From: a virus
Direction: 5' to 3' (one strand)
Length of the DNA: 31,958 nucleotides
Virus record (IMG/VR): IMGVR_UViG_3300042294_000483
Span: 1 to 31,958 of that record
The first letter of the stretch is position 1. Each line of letters starts with the position of its first letter. Shown here piece after piece: positions 12,643 through 21,226 of the stretch. The notes beneath the pieces were generated by a model that did no database searches, was not told the origin of the DNA, and saw only the letters and a program-made list of their open reading frames with translations. The translations under genes were made by a program, and so were the position numbers.

Positions 12643-14661
12643 TCAAGGCTGTTCTGCTGGCAATTGATTCACCTGTGTCTGAATGGTTGACATCAGACGC
12701 TTGAACAACTTTGCTTCTTCAGTGCCGCCTGGGGCTGTTTTTGGAATTTTCATCAACAAATCACGAACTGCCGCAGACTCATAAATACGTGCCGTTGCGC
12801 CAACGCCAGCAGCCGCAGCCACTGAAGCGCCGAGGCTACCAAAGATGCTTTGCAAAAAGCTACCAGCAACAAAAGGCACGGCTTCTTGGCCTGTTGGTGT
12901 TGTTACTCCCGCTTCGCCAGCTCTTCGTGTCATTGTCAACACACGGGATAAGCCTTGAATTCTTTGCAAATCATCGCCTTTGAAAAATACGCCAATTTGG
13001 GGCTGCAATCTTTTAAGTTCAGCGTTAAATTTTTCAGGGCTAAACATTTGAGTGCCATCTGGCAATGTGAACTCAGCCTTGCTTGATGCTTGCGACAAGA
13101 TTGATGAACGAGCGTTTGCTCTACCTGATGGCGTTAGGCTGTTGTAAAGCTGATTGATTTCGCTTGGTTTTTTGCTGAACAAAAGTTTGTTGACATCATC
13201 TGGCACTGCTTTGCCTGATTTCAAAACAGACTTCAATGTATTCATCTCAAGTTCGCCAGCTAGCTCTTTGAGTCTTTTGTTTGTGACCATGAATTTGTCA
13301 ACATCACGGCGCTCACCTGTCTTCTTGATGAAATCAACCATGTCCTCACGAACAGGGCCATAAATAGCACGCAGCGCCTTTTCACCAGCATCACGGGCAG
13401 CGATGCTCATGGGTCGTGCTGGATCATCCATAAAAATCTTAGCCAACTCGTCCTGGCGATAAGCCTCTATCTGAAACAAGTCACGATTCTGCACATCTGT
13501 TTTAATTTGCTGAAGTCGCTGTATGGCCTCATCTGAACCTTCTGTGCGCCTTCTGGCGAGGTCAGCAATTTGCTTGTCAATGGCTGTTAATGCACGAGGC
13601 ACTGGCACAGTCCCTTTGTCTGCAAGTCTATTGATGACCTCTTTTTTGGCTTGCGAGTATTTAGCGAAATCAGCAGCTCGCTTGGTCGATAAATCGGCCA
13701 TGATGTCTTTGCTAAATTTAGCAACATCATCTGCACCGTATTCTTGCAACAGGTTTTTAACCGCATCTACTCTAGCCTCTTGCTGTTGGACACGCACAGG
13801 GCCAGTCCCTGCAATTGGTACTCTTTCACCAATGCGCTGCGCTGTTCTGCCAATAAATGATTGAGGCTGAATTACGTCAGATGTCAAAACTGGAACGCCA
13901 AGTCTTTCAGCCTCAGCAACAATTGGCTGCGCAGTAGGTGTCACAGGTTGCGCCTTTGGTGTTGCCAACCTTGCGCCAGCCACACCACCTGCCAAAGATG
14001 ACGCAATAGTCCCCGCAACTTGGCCCAATGGTGTGATTTCAGTGCCTCTTGTGGCCTCTTGGAATGCTTGTGCAGCACCGCCAGCACCAGCCCCGCCAGC
14101 CACTTGTGCAGCAGGTTGTGCTGCCACCATTCGTCCAACTTCACGGGCAACAGGCGATGCGGCTGTTTGTACCGCTCGACCTGCTGCTGCCATCCCGCCA
14201 CCACTTGACGCCCCTTGTATGGCCAGATTAACCATACGTTCAACGGCATCACGAGGTTGCGGGAACCCTGCTGTGTTCAACACCTGCGCAGTGGCTTGCT
14301 GCATAGTTGGTATTTGCGCACTGGCTGGCAAGGCAATGTTAGCCAGCCTTGTAACTGGATCAATCACTATACCTGCCAAGCCTGTAACACCTTCAATAGC
14401 GCCACGCCCTGTCAGGCCAACTTGCCTACCAAGCTCTTGCAAAACACCTGGCTGTTCAGGTTGTTGGGCAGGGGCTTGCGCCGCCTCTGGAAACCGAACA
14501 TCTACAGCAACATTCTGACCCTCTTGCGTTTGCACGTTAAAAGTCTGGCGCTGTGCAAAGGCCGCTTGCGCGGCTTGTCCAATTTGGGCGTCTGTTGCAT
14601 TGTCTGGGCCTTCCAGCTCAATGATGCTGCCGTCTGGTGCTTCGACTTTGTAGATTGCCAT
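12643..14661 (-). CDS. large internal virion / DNA ejection protein (gp16 position)
   Basis: A 672-residue protein. The N-terminus, AIYKVEAPDGSIIELEGPDNATDAQIGQAAQAAF, is a small beta-plus-helix domain typical of internal virion proteins in short-tailed phages. A Gln/Pro-rich linker follows, then Gly/Ala-rich possibly membrane-active stretches around 145-250, then long helical regions with basic residues, and another Ala-rich hydrophobic stretch near 610-640. Order and size fit the P22 gp16 ejection protein (609 residues). It would leave the capsid with the genome and help form a channel through the envelope. Sequence identity to gp16 itself was not established. Confidence 0.75.
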   Translation of the reverse strand: MAIYKVEAPDGSIIELEGPDNATDAQIGQAAQAAFAQRQTFNVQTQEGQNVAVDVRFPEAAQAPAQQPEQPGVLQELGRQVGLTGRGAIEGVTGLAGIVIDPVTRLANIALPASAQIPTMQQATAQVLNTAGFPQPRDAVERMVNLAIQGASSGGGMAAAGRAVQTAASPVAREVGRMVAAQPAAQVAGGAGAGGAAQAFQEATRGTEITPLGQVAGTIASSLAGGVAGARLATPKAQPVTPTAQPIVAEAERLGVPVLTSDVIQPQSFIGRTAQRIGERVPIAGTGPVRVQQQEARVDAVKNLLQEYGADDVAKFSKDIMADLSTKRAADFAKYSQAKKEVINRLADKGTVPVPRALTAIDKQIADLARRRTEGSDEAIQRLQQIKTDVQNRDLFQIEAYRQDELAKIFMDDPARPMSIAARDAGEKALRAIYGPVREDMVDFIKKTGERRDVDKFMVTNKRLKELAGELEMNTLKSVLKSGKAVPDDVNKLLFSKKPSEINQLYNSLTPSGRANARSSILSQASSKAEFTLPDGTQMFSPEKFNAELKRLQPQIGVFFKGDDLQRIQGLSRVLTMTRRAGEAGVTTPTGQEAVPFVAGSFLQSIFGSLGASVAAAAGVGATARIYESAAVRDLLMKIPKTAPGGTEEAKLFKRLMSTIQTQVNQLPAEQP

Positions 14662-14670
14662 GTGTTGACC

Positions 14671-16161
14671 TTATCGAATCACTCGGAAGCCTGCTGGCAT
14701 CCCTGGCACGACTGCTGCTGGAGCCGCTTGTGCTGGCGGCGCTTGTGCAGCAGGTTGAGCTGGTGGGGCAGTCTGCGCACCAAAAGGTTTTGCAGCATCT
14801 AGAAACAATTGCGCTGTTGGGCTTTGTGTTGTTGCTGATTGCAGCAATTTGCGACTTTGATCGTATTGCGCTTTTGCGGCACGATCAAAAATATTAAACA
14901 AAGTATTGAGTTCACCCTTTGTAAAATTAACGTCTCCAGCTCGCGCCTTAACAAGCAAGGCTTGTTCACCTTCAGTAATTGGGCCTTGTCCTTGTCCAGC
15001 AATCAAAGACCGGGCTTTAAGAGACATTTCAGCATTACCCTGAATTAACTCCCGAGTAGCGTTGATGCCCTTGTCACCAACTAGACCGAAAGCATTTGCA
15101 ATTTGAGCAACTTGCAACCGCCTATCCGCAAATGGGCCAGTGATTGCAGTACCGAGTGCTGTGCGGTATCTTGCAAGCTCACCAGTTAAGTCTGCGGCTG
15201 CATTCATCTGGTTGTAAAGGTCTGGAACCAACTTGCCAAGCTCACCCGAGGCTGTCTTATCTACGTTTGATACGTTGACATTTGTAACGGCTGCTGGTGG
15301 CTTTTTGAGTATTTGCAAATTCTGGAACACGGCTTGATCTGCTGGACTCAAATTCTTGAAATCAATTGCTTCACGAACAGATGGGGCAAGCGTTTCCGCC
15401 TTTGTTTTAGCGAGTTCTGCCATTGCCACAGGTCTAGCAAATTCAGCATCAACTTTTGCTTTATCTGCTTCTGCAAGTTCAAGGTCTCTCTTAATTATCA
15501 ATCTTTCTGCTTCGACTGGTTCGTTTTGCAGTTTAATACGCAAATCTGCAACTTTAGTTTGAGCTTCAGTTTTTGCTTTCTCCGCCTTTGAAGCTGCCTC
15601 AGATATTTCGCTTGGTGCTGTACTTGCTTTTATTCTTGCCTCTACTTGCTTTTGGAATCGATCAGGGTCTGCCATTGCTAATGCAGAGTTGACGTTGGCT
15701 TGTGCACCCAATACATCATTACGTTCTAATGCCTCTAGTGCATCTTCATAAATGTCAGTAGGCAAATTGGAATTTTTACGAGCCGTTATGAAGGTCTGCA
15801 ATCTTTCCATGGCAACTTCTGGTCTTTTATTTTCCAAAGCCGTGGAAACTGCAAAACCTTGGTTGAATTCGTTTTCCAATGCAGTCTTGCCAAAACCCTT
15901 TCGAGCTTCAGCAAATGCTTCACGCTGTTGCGGATACTTGGCAATCATCTGACTCCAAGTTTCTTGTGTTGGATTGTTCAGCGCATTTTGCAAGTCTGTT
16001 GCATATTGCGCCTTCAAAGTCATTGCCTGTTCTTGTTTCTCACGCTCTTGTATGCCTTCGCCAATAGCGCGGAAACCCTCTCCCGCTGCCCTGAATGCAG
16101 GGGTGAGATCAACAAACTGTGCTGAGTAATTTATCGGTTGTGCAAATGGGTTAATCGCCAT
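14671..16161 (-). CDS. internal virion / DNA ejection protein (gp20 position)
   Basis: A 496-residue, largely helical protein. The first ~60 residues are polar with QPINYSAQFVDLTPAFRAAGEGF. A very charged coiled-coil stretch (SKAEKAKTEAQTKVADL ... DLELAEADKAKVDAEF) spans ~185-245. The C-terminal ~35 residues are an Ala/Pro/Gln-rich flexible tail ending in PAGFRVIR. The length is close to P22 gp20 (471), and the gene lies between gp7- and gp16-like positions. It probably joins the other two ejection proteins in the trans-envelope DNA conduit. The assignment rests on gene order and overall character. Confidence 0.75.
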   Translation of the reverse strand: MAINPFAQPINYSAQFVDLTPAFRAAGEGFRAIGEGIQEREKQEQAMTLKAQYATDLQNALNNPTQETWSQMIAKYPQQREAFAEARKGFGKTALENEFNQGFAVSTALENKRPEVAMERLQTFITARKNSNLPTDIYEDALEALERNDVLGAQANVNSALAMADPDRFQKQVEARIKASTAPSEISEAASKAEKAKTEAQTKVADLRIKLQNEPVEAERLIIKRDLELAEADKAKVDAEFARPVAMAELAKTKAETLAPSVREAIDFKNLSPADQAVFQNLQILKKPPAAVTNVNVSNVDKTASGELGKLVPDLYNQMNAAADLTGELARYRTALGTAITGPFADRRLQVAQIANAFGLVGDKGINATRELIQGNAEMSLKARSLIAGQGQGPITEGEQALLVKARAGDVNFTKGELNTLFNIFDRAAKAQYDQSRKLLQSATTQSPTAQLFLDAAKPFGAQTAPPAQPAAQAPPAQAAPAAVVPGMPAGFRVIR

Positions 16162-16170
16162 GTCAAATCC

Positions 16171-17025
16171 TTAAACTTTGCTGTAATCAACCGCCAAGAA
16201 GCCATCAATTTCAGATACAGCATCAGGGTATACGGCTTGGACTTCTTGCGCCATCAACCCGATCTGTCGAGCGCCGCCCCAGATGTAATCAAATTCGTAA
16301 ACGCCCAAACCATCTTTGCGAGTTCCAATGCGCTTGACATTCTTTTTAAGCCGTTGATCGCTAAATGCTGCTGCACCTGACCCGCCTGCTGCTGCGGTGC
16401 CACCGCCGAATGCCTTAAAAGCTTCGCCGCCAGTTTTTAGAGCGCCAAGAACGTCACCGAAAATTTGCCTGTTCACATTACCCGCTGCCAATTGACCGCC
16501 AGCTAAAGCAGAGCCTTGATTCGCCAACAAGTTTGCTACGTTTGCACCTGTTTGCTGTCCAGCAGCAGCTTGACCCGCTGCTGCACTTTGTCCCATTGAT
16601 GCTAGGCCACCAAGTCGCCCGTACTGCTGCTCAATCAACTCGCTAAGTAACTGCGGACGGAACTGAGCAAGTGCTTGTTGCACGTTGCCGCCACGCAAAC
16701 CACCTGTGGCTGATGCCCGTGAAAGAATGGCCTCCTCGCCCTGCCTTGAAAGTTCTTGGAAGGTCGATCCACCAGTAAGTCGATCAATTGCGGCTTGTTC
16801 TGCCTCTGGGCCTTGAAGTCCTATAAGCGCCTGTTGTCCTGTAAGGGCTGGTGCGCCAACAGCTAAATAGGGCGACATCAATTCAACCATTTTGTCAAAC
16901 TGTCTGCGCTGCTCTTCAATGCCTCGTTCTGCTGAGGCCGCTTGTGTTGCTGAGGCTTCTTGCGCTCCTCTGGCTGCTGCCGTTGCGCCAGTGATGCTAC
17001 CCAATGCTTTGCGAATAAAACTCAT
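16171..17025 (-). CDS. gp7-position ejection protein with C-terminal S74-like segment
   Basis: A 284-residue protein. The ATG at 17025 overlaps the previous stop (ATGA) and is preferred over one 12 nt upstream. Residues 1-220 are Ala/Gly/Gln-rich and helical, as in P22 gp7. From residue 221, FSDQRLKKNV ... GARQIGLMAQEVQAVYPDAV ... VDYSKV matches the peptidase S74 intramolecular chaperone. The Ser222/Lys227 pair is in the spacing of the catalytic dyad (S-x4-K), so cleavage just before Ser222 is plausible. The domain stops right after VDYSKV and lacks the usual helical extension. S74 is best known from tail spikes and fibres; here it sits on an ejection protein. Confidence 0.82.
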   Translation of the reverse strand: MSFIRKALGSITGATAAARGAQEASATQAASAERGIEEQRRQFDKMVELMSPYLAVGAPALTGQQALIGLQGPEAEQAAIDRLTGGSTFQELSRQGEEAILSRASATGGLRGGNVQQALAQFRPQLLSELIEQQYGRLGGLASMGQSAAAGQAAAGQQTGANVANLLANQGSALAGGQLAAGNVNRQIFGDVLGALKTGGEAFKAFGGGTAAAGGSGAAAFSDQRLKKNVKRIGTRKDGLGVYEFDYIWGGARQIGLMAQEVQAVYPDAVSEIDGFLAVDYSKV

Positions 17026-17468
17026 ATGACACCCCAATCTTGTCGGGTCATACCCAACACATAAACGTCTTTGACCACGCCATTTTGCACACAGGCAGAA
17101 CGCAAGCGGCCTTCTACCTTAAAACCCAATTTGAGGCAATAATTCTTTGCAGACTCAAGCCCCTCAATGATGTAAGCGGTGACTCGCAAAATTGGTTGGG
17201 CAAAAGCCCATGCCAAACAGTCCACGCCAAGATCACGTGATTGCTTGAGTGCTGATTTTTTGAGTAAGGCGTGGAGTTCAAGCTCAACAGGGCTTTGCTT
17301 GATGGCAATGAAAGCGCCTGAAAAATTGCTACCAACCCACGCTGACAGGTATGTTACTTGCGGGTCATGTATTGGCGCAGCAGGGCGATGGTCATGCCCG
17401 ACTTTTGCAATGTAGGGGTCGGCATAGACCTCTACTAAATGCTGCTCTGTGATGCCAACCGTGACCAT
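17022..17468 (-). CDS. P22 gp14-like protein with acetyltransferase-like fold
   Basis: A 148-residue protein. The ATG at 17468 has AGGAG with 8-nt spacing; an upstream GTG at 17474 is too close to it. The gene lies exactly where P22 has gene 14, just before gene 7. The sequence (SAWVGSNFSGAFIAIKQSPVELELHALLKKSA ... AKNYCLKLGFKVEGRLRSA) resembles a GNAT-type acyltransferase core. ALKQSR and the KLGFKVEGR turn are typical of that fold. It may be an assembly factor rather than an enzyme. The exact family (DUF2824/gp14-like) is recalled, not verified. Confidence 0.72.
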   Translation of the reverse strand: MVTVGITEQHLVEVYADPYIAKVGHDHRPAAPIHDPQVTYLSAWVGSNFSGAFIAIKQSPVELELHALLKKSALKQSRDLGVDCLAWAFAQPILRVTAYIIEGLESAKNYCLKLGFKVEGRLRSACVQNGVVKDVYVLGMTRQDWGVI

Positions 17469-17542
17469 ATGCACAACTCCTGTTCAGGGTGAGCTGCTGG
17501 TGGCCCGATAGACTCAGCGGCTCGATTTTCGCACAGTTTTAC

Positions 17543-17938
17543 TCAATCCTCATACTCATCATCTTCCCATGCTTGGCAAACTCTCATGTCATTACAGATA
17601 AAGTTCAGTTTCTCGCAGTGACCACGAAACCCAGCGCCTTTGTCATATGAGGCCATCGGGATGCGCTCAATACGGACTTGCGCCATCAAGCTGTTGTCGT
17701 AGTAACCACAGTTCGAGCAATGCTTGCGCCGTGCGTCTTTTTCATCGCACTGCATGGCTTCTGCCAGCCCTGAATAAAACTCTTTGTTGGCCCCAGGTGC
17801 GTTAGTTGGCATCTCTGGGCCATAGTTCCAATCCTGTACGGCAATGGCGTAGTTTTTTTTGTTCTCGGCTGTAGTCAAGAATCCCTCGTCCATCGGTAGG
17901 CCAGCAAAGCCTTTGGGAATCATCATAAATTCTTTCAT
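17543..17938 (-). CDS. Cys-rich HiPIP-like protein in the virion gene cluster
   Basis: A 131-residue protein with a strong AAGGAG ribosome-binding site. The N-terminal ~60 residues are polar with aromatic clusters. The C-terminal half has Cys74-x2-Cys77 (CSNCGYYDN), Cys108 (GHCEKLNF) and Cys121 in VCQAWE, plus Cys64 and Cys115. The pattern CxxC ... C-x12-C-x2-W resembles high-potential iron-sulfur proteins, where CANC, a third Cys and GWCxxW bind a [4Fe-4S] cluster. A zinc site is the alternative. It lies between tail-needle-region and gp14-like genes, so it is probably made late and may be virion-associated. Function unknown. Confidence 0.75.
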   Translation of the reverse strand: MKEFMMIPKGFAGLPMDEGFLTTAENKKNYAIAVQDWNYGPEMPTNAPGANKEFYSGLAEAMQCDEKDARRKHCSNCGYYDNSLMAQVRIERIPMASYDKGAGFRGHCEKLNFICNDMRVCQAWEDDEYED

Positions 17939-17948
17939 GTCCTACTCC

Positions 17949-18284
17949 TTAACTGATTTCACGACCAGAAGCCCGAATGGTCAGCGATGTTGCCGTCCCT
18001 GCGATTGTGGAAATAAACCCACCTGGTTCTAGCGCCTGGCCCACCAACTCAGGGCAGGTGTAGGTTTCATCTGGCACGATGGTTCGGCTATCTACAATCA
18101 AGTTTGACGCCCCCGCAGAACCAGAGACTGTTACCAAGTTGCAACTAAAAGTTACATTGTTGGCGCTGGTATTGGTCACCGTGAACTTGTCAATGATGGC
18201 CTTTACATTGACTGCTGTGTATTGGGTGGTCTGGCTGTTCTCTGCCTGTTTTGCGGGAATCAGCACTTTTATGATTACTGTCAT
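17949..18284 (-). CDS. beta-rich small structural protein, unknown function
   Basis: A 111-residue protein. The start at 18284 has GGAGG with 7-nt spacing and overlaps the needle-like gene's stop by 4 bp. The sequence (IDKFTVTNTSANNVTFSCNLVTV ... RTIVPDETYTCPELVGQALEPGGFI) predicts an all-beta domain like small decoration proteins. Two cysteines could be structural. It is expressed with tail genes, so a minor virion or fibre role is plausible, but nothing specific was recognised. Confidence 0.72.
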   Translation of the reverse strand: MTVIIKVLIPAKQAENSQTTQYTAVNVKAIIDKFTVTNTSANNVTFSCNLVTVSGSAGASNLIVDSRTIVPDETYTCPELVGQALEPGGFISTIAGTATSLTIRASGREIS

Positions 18285-19114
18285 TGGACACCTCCGATAT
18301 TGTTGTTAACTGTGAGAATTATGGATGGAATGGCGGGAACTGGTGGTGTTGCGACAACAGAAAGCAACTCAACACTTAAGCTGGTGGTTGAAAACATCAT
18401 CTCAACGTAATCGCCAGCCTTAAGGTCAAAAAAGTAATTCAGCGATGAAAAAATCTCTGCATCGTTACCCTGAATCCTAATCTGGCTGGCGCTGTCTGGC
18501 ACATCCACGCCGTTGAGCCGAAACCAAAAATAGAACTCAGCCGTGCCGCCTGATGTCTTGTCCAGTTGGAACGATGTGTCAAAGTTGTAGATGCCTTCGC
18601 TGTCCACAATGATGCGTGATGTGGGCGTACCAATGAACACGCCGTTGCTCAAGTCTGTGCTGTTAAACGTGATGGCCTTGGCGGTGTTGATCGTGGTTGC
18701 TGTCTGAGTGGTGGTGTCATAAAACGAGCCGTATCTTGCCCTTTTGAACTCCCGTGGCGGTGGGGTCATCTGCAAGCCTTCGATGGCTTTTGTCAGCGTA
18801 TCCAGTTGACTTGGCGATGGAGTCAACTGCAATGCTTGGACCGCCTTAGTCAAGCTATCCACCAGCTCCAGAGCCTGATTTGCTTTGTTCTCAGCCAGCG
18901 CAGAATTAATGGCCGACTCTTGGGCCAGTGCTGCAAGTTGGGCCAGTGCGCTATTTGCTGTGGCTGCCGCCGTATCTGCCTGATACTCAAAATCTGTGCC
19001 TGTAATAACTTGCAGTTGGTCAACAGTAGAAAACAACAATTCAAACTGCCGAATCTGCTGCTGATCGGTTAAGAACAGCGCAAGCTGGTCACGGGTGAGG
19101 TTTAACTTGGTCAT
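18281..19114 (-). CDS. tail-needle-like trimeric protein with probable TNF/C1q-like knob
   Basis: A 277-residue protein occupying the P22 gene 26 position, directly after the gp10-like gene. Residues ~45-120 are Ala/Gln-rich with heptads (AALAQESAINSALAENKANQAL), predicting a trimeric coiled coil. They include a two-fold repeat of about 20 residues: LVDSLTKAVQALQLTP and LDTLTKAIEGLQMTP. From ~127, YGSFYDTTTQTATTIN ... GVFIGTPTSRIIVDSEGIYNFDTSFQLDKTSGGTAEFYFWFRLNG matches a TNF/C1q-like jelly roll up to ~255. Sf6 gp26 has the same plan of needle plus knob. Such needles plug the tail channel and contact the cell first. Confidence 0.78.
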   Translation of the reverse strand: MTKLNLTRDQLALFLTDQQQIRQFELLFSTVDQLQVITGTDFEYQADTAAATANSALAQLAALAQESAINSALAENKANQALELVDSLTKAVQALQLTPSPSQLDTLTKAIEGLQMTPPPREFKRARYGSFYDTTTQTATTINTAKAITFNSTDLSNGVFIGTPTSRIIVDSEGIYNFDTSFQLDKTSGGTAEFYFWFRLNGVDVPDSASQIRIQGNDAEIFSSLNYFFDLKAGDYVEMMFSTTSLSVELLSVVATPPVPAIPSIILTVNNNIGGVQ

Positions 19115-20523
19115 CAGTATGCCAGTGGCTCAATCTGAGCTTCAAGTCGCAGAAATGACACATGGGCATCACTGTCGCCCTTGAATCGCTGAATGCGCCA
19201 GTTTCTCATGTGACCCTGCTGAAACCATGCAAGGCGCTTCTTGGTGTTGCCAATCGTGCCAACTGAGATAAACTTTTCTTGGCTGTACGACTTGCCATCT
19301 AAAGAGTAGCTGGTGCTGATCTGCGGATTCTTGCCAAGGGCAACGCTTCCCGTCAAGCTGACCAACTCCAACTCATTAAAGATGGCGCCATTGCTCTCGT
19401 TATAGACAATCAGTGTGCCGAATTCCCAATAGACCTGTTGCCCCCAGTGACTGCCAATGTCTTGTACCAGATAGCCGATGCTGTTTGACTGCGGGTCACC
19501 CACCAGCCATTTGTCATAGGCCCACACCATGTTTCTGGCTCGGTATTGGGCAAGACCCGTCAGGGTGCTGACCAAGATGAACCAGACAGGGGTTTGCAGT
19601 GCCTGTGATGCCGATGCGTCATAAACTAACGTCTGATTGGGCAGATGCACATAAAGATGCTCATGGTTCTTGTCGTTTCTGGCCTCAATCTTGACCAAGG
19701 ACAACTGCGCCTCTGTGAAGTCCAGTAAGATGTTGTCAATCTCTTGCGTACTGATTTTTTGAGTGGTTGCAGATGCCGCAGTGTAAATGCCTGGGGCTTC
19801 GTTGCGCCCACTGCCCAAGAATGCAATTTGGTCAAGATAGACACAGCAAGCCTGAACACCAACGCAGCCCTTTTGAACCTGTGCGCCCTGTATCACGCCA
19901 AATGGAAACGGCACAGCAGTTCCGAGGTTGTCGTAAACCTCCATCGTGAATCTGTTGATGGCGTAGACCTCATTCCGCAAACGCAGCAGCGATGTCACTG
20001 GATCTGGGTCGGCAATAGGCTCTTCAAAGGCAAATGCGCCAATAACCAGCGGATTGCCAATGTCTGTAAGGAACAACCGTTCTCCATCAGTGAGCATAAA
20101 ACGCCCATCAATGAAGCAAAAATCAATGATTGGCCCAATCGTCACCAGTGGGTAACTGCCCTGCGTCAGGGTCGTGCCATTCCAGAAGTAAATGTTCCCG
20201 CCCGATGTCACTGCAAGCTCATCAAAGCTGTAATCAAAGGTCACAAGCCCACCGCTGCCCACATCGCCCAGAATGGTCACTGCACCATTGCTGCTGATCT
20301 CCACCAGCTTTGTTCCCATGACCCTGTAAACATCGCCATTCCAGTTGATGCCGCCACGATCAACCCCTGGGCCAGTGCCGTTGGCAACAATGCCATCACC
20401 GGGACGCAAGAACCCATTGCTGATGCCCGACACTTTTGGAACAGGCATCAGATTCACTGGGTACGATGTACGCAGCTCAGGGGTGTTGTCGGTGAAAATA
20501 CCGTTGAGGATTGGTATTTGCAT
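19114..20523 (-). CDS. P22 gp10-like packaged-DNA stabilisation (tail hub) protein
   Basis: A 469-residue protein, almost the length of P22 gp10 (472). The N-terminus MQIPILNGIFTDNTPELRTSYPVNLMP and later SFDELAVTSGGNIYFWNG, GRFMLTDGERLFLTDI and LRLRNEVYAINRFTMEVYDN match this family of beta-propeller hub proteins. It would form the hexameric lower tail tube that closes the portal channel after packaging and holds the spikes and needle. The start directly follows the previous stop, and the needle-like gene begins at its last base. Confidence 0.88.
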   Translation of the reverse strand: MQIPILNGIFTDNTPELRTSYPVNLMPVPKVSGISNGFLRPGDGIVANGTGPGVDRGGINWNGDVYRVMGTKLVEISSNGAVTILGDVGSGGLVTFDYSFDELAVTSGGNIYFWNGTTLTQGSYPLVTIGPIIDFCFIDGRFMLTDGERLFLTDIGNPLVIGAFAFEEPIADPDPVTSLLRLRNEVYAINRFTMEVYDNLGTAVPFPFGVIQGAQVQKGCVGVQACCVYLDQIAFLGSGRNEAPGIYTAASATTQKISTQEIDNILLDFTEAQLSLVKIEARNDKNHEHLYVHLPNQTLVYDASASQALQTPVWFILVSTLTGLAQYRARNMVWAYDKWLVGDPQSNSIGYLVQDIGSHWGQQVYWEFGTLIVYNESNGAIFNELELVSLTGSVALGKNPQISTSYSLDGKSYSQEKFISVGTIGNTKKRLAWFQQGHMRNWRIQRFKGDSDAHVSFLRLEAQIEPLAY

Positions 20524-20817
20524 TTACTTCGCCTTATTCCGTGCGGATATTTTCTTTGCCTTGGCTTGCGCGTCTGCCTTAGATGATGCGCCCCAAGCCC
20601 TCAAACTTAACAGCAGGCGGGTAGGTTCACCATCTTTGTATTCAGGGCCAGGATTGCCGCCCATACGGGCTAGAAACGATGCCCTGCGAGGATTGTCACC
20701 AGACTTAACGGGAGGCTTTAGATTCATACCTTCAGCACGGGCAGCAGCACGCCCTTTGGCGTTAAGTCCACCGCGGGGATTCTGACCTTCCTTGCGTGCA
20801 TAGGCTGGAGTCTTCAT
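20524..20817 (-). CDS. small basic phage protein (KTPAYARKEGQNPRGGLNAKGR type)
   Basis: A 97-residue, strongly basic protein. The first 40 residues contain KTPAYARKEGQNPRGGLNAKGRAAA, then SGDNPRRASFLARMGG and PGPEYKDGEPTRLLLSL. These segments recur in small proteins of aquatic phages that are conserved but uncharacterised. Its charge suggests binding to packaged DNA or head parts. It lies in a run of three basic genes with 1-4 bp overlaps between a fibre-like gene and the gp10-like hub. Confidence 0.78.
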   Translation of the reverse strand: MKTPAYARKEGQNPRGGLNAKGRAAARAEGMNLKPPVKSGDNPRRASFLARMGGNPGPEYKDGEPTRLLLSLRAWGASSKADAQAKAKKISARNKAK

Positions 20818-21047
20818 CGAAACCTCTTGATTTTTTCGGCAACCTTCTTGGGCTGCTTTGCAAATTGTTGGCCTTTGGCTGTGGCCTCACGCTTTGCCTT
20901 GGTGGTCGCCGCATATTCAGCCGATGACAAGGCTTTAATGGCCTTCTCGGGCAGATAACGCTCGCCCGTTTCAGACGATGGCTTGCCGGACTTGGTGCGC
21001 CACTTCTGAGCGCCCCAATCTTTCAGGCTTTTTTGCGGGGCTTTCAT
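20814..21047 (-). CDS. small basic phage protein (SLKDWGAQKWRTKSGK type)
   Basis: A 77-residue basic protein. The sequence has APQKSLKDWGAQKWRTKSGKPS, then ERYLPEKAIKALSSAEYAATTKAKREATAKGQQFAKQP, a pattern seen in many phage and some bacterial small proteins. It is coupled to both neighbours by ATGA overlaps. The high lysine content points to nucleic-acid or capsid binding, but function is unknown. Confidence 0.8.
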   Translation of the reverse strand: MKAPQKSLKDWGAQKWRTKSGKPSSETGERYLPEKAIKALSSAEYAATTKAKREATAKGQQFAKQPKKVAEKIKRFR

Positions 21048-21226
21048 TTGTAGCCTCCACCCTTTTTCTTGTACTCCACCGCCAACAGTTGTGCTTTACG
21101 GGCTGACCATTCGCCCGGGTCGCCGCCCTTTGTCCCTGCTTTGATTTTTTCAAACAGGTTCTTCCGCATGGTTGGCTTCGTATAGTTGCCAGCCGCATTG
21201 ACAGAGGACTTGGGCTTTGTTGCCAT
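21044..21226 (-). CDS. small basic phage protein (AAGNYTKPTMRKNLFEKIKAG type)
   Basis: A 60-residue basic protein. The ATG at 21226 shares its first base with the upstream stop codon; an upstream start would lie within that gene. The sequence SVNAAGNYTKPTMRKNLFEKIKAG, then GGDPGEWSARKAQLLAVEYKKKGGGY, recurs in many aquatic viruses. No function is known. It forms a translationally coupled trio with the two genes that follow. Confidence 0.8.
   Translation of the reverse strand: MATKPKSSVNAAGNYTKPTMRKNLFEKIKAGTKGGDPGEWSARKAQLLAVEYKKKGGGYK

Noticed and set aside
14033-14802. Plus-strand open frames rich in Ala/Pro/Cys
   Set aside because: They are shadows of the Ala/Gln/Gly-rich ejection protein genes; composition mirrors the repetitive codons of the other strand.
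17491-17523. Imperfect 9-bp stem between the HiPIP-like and gp14-like genes as terminator
   Set aside because: It has a mismatch, a long loop and no U-run on either strand; a chance structure is more likely.
19744-20586. A 280-codon open frame on the plus strand
   Set aside because: It is antisense to the well-supported gp10-like gene, has no phage-like motif, and fits the frame bias of the opposite coding strand.
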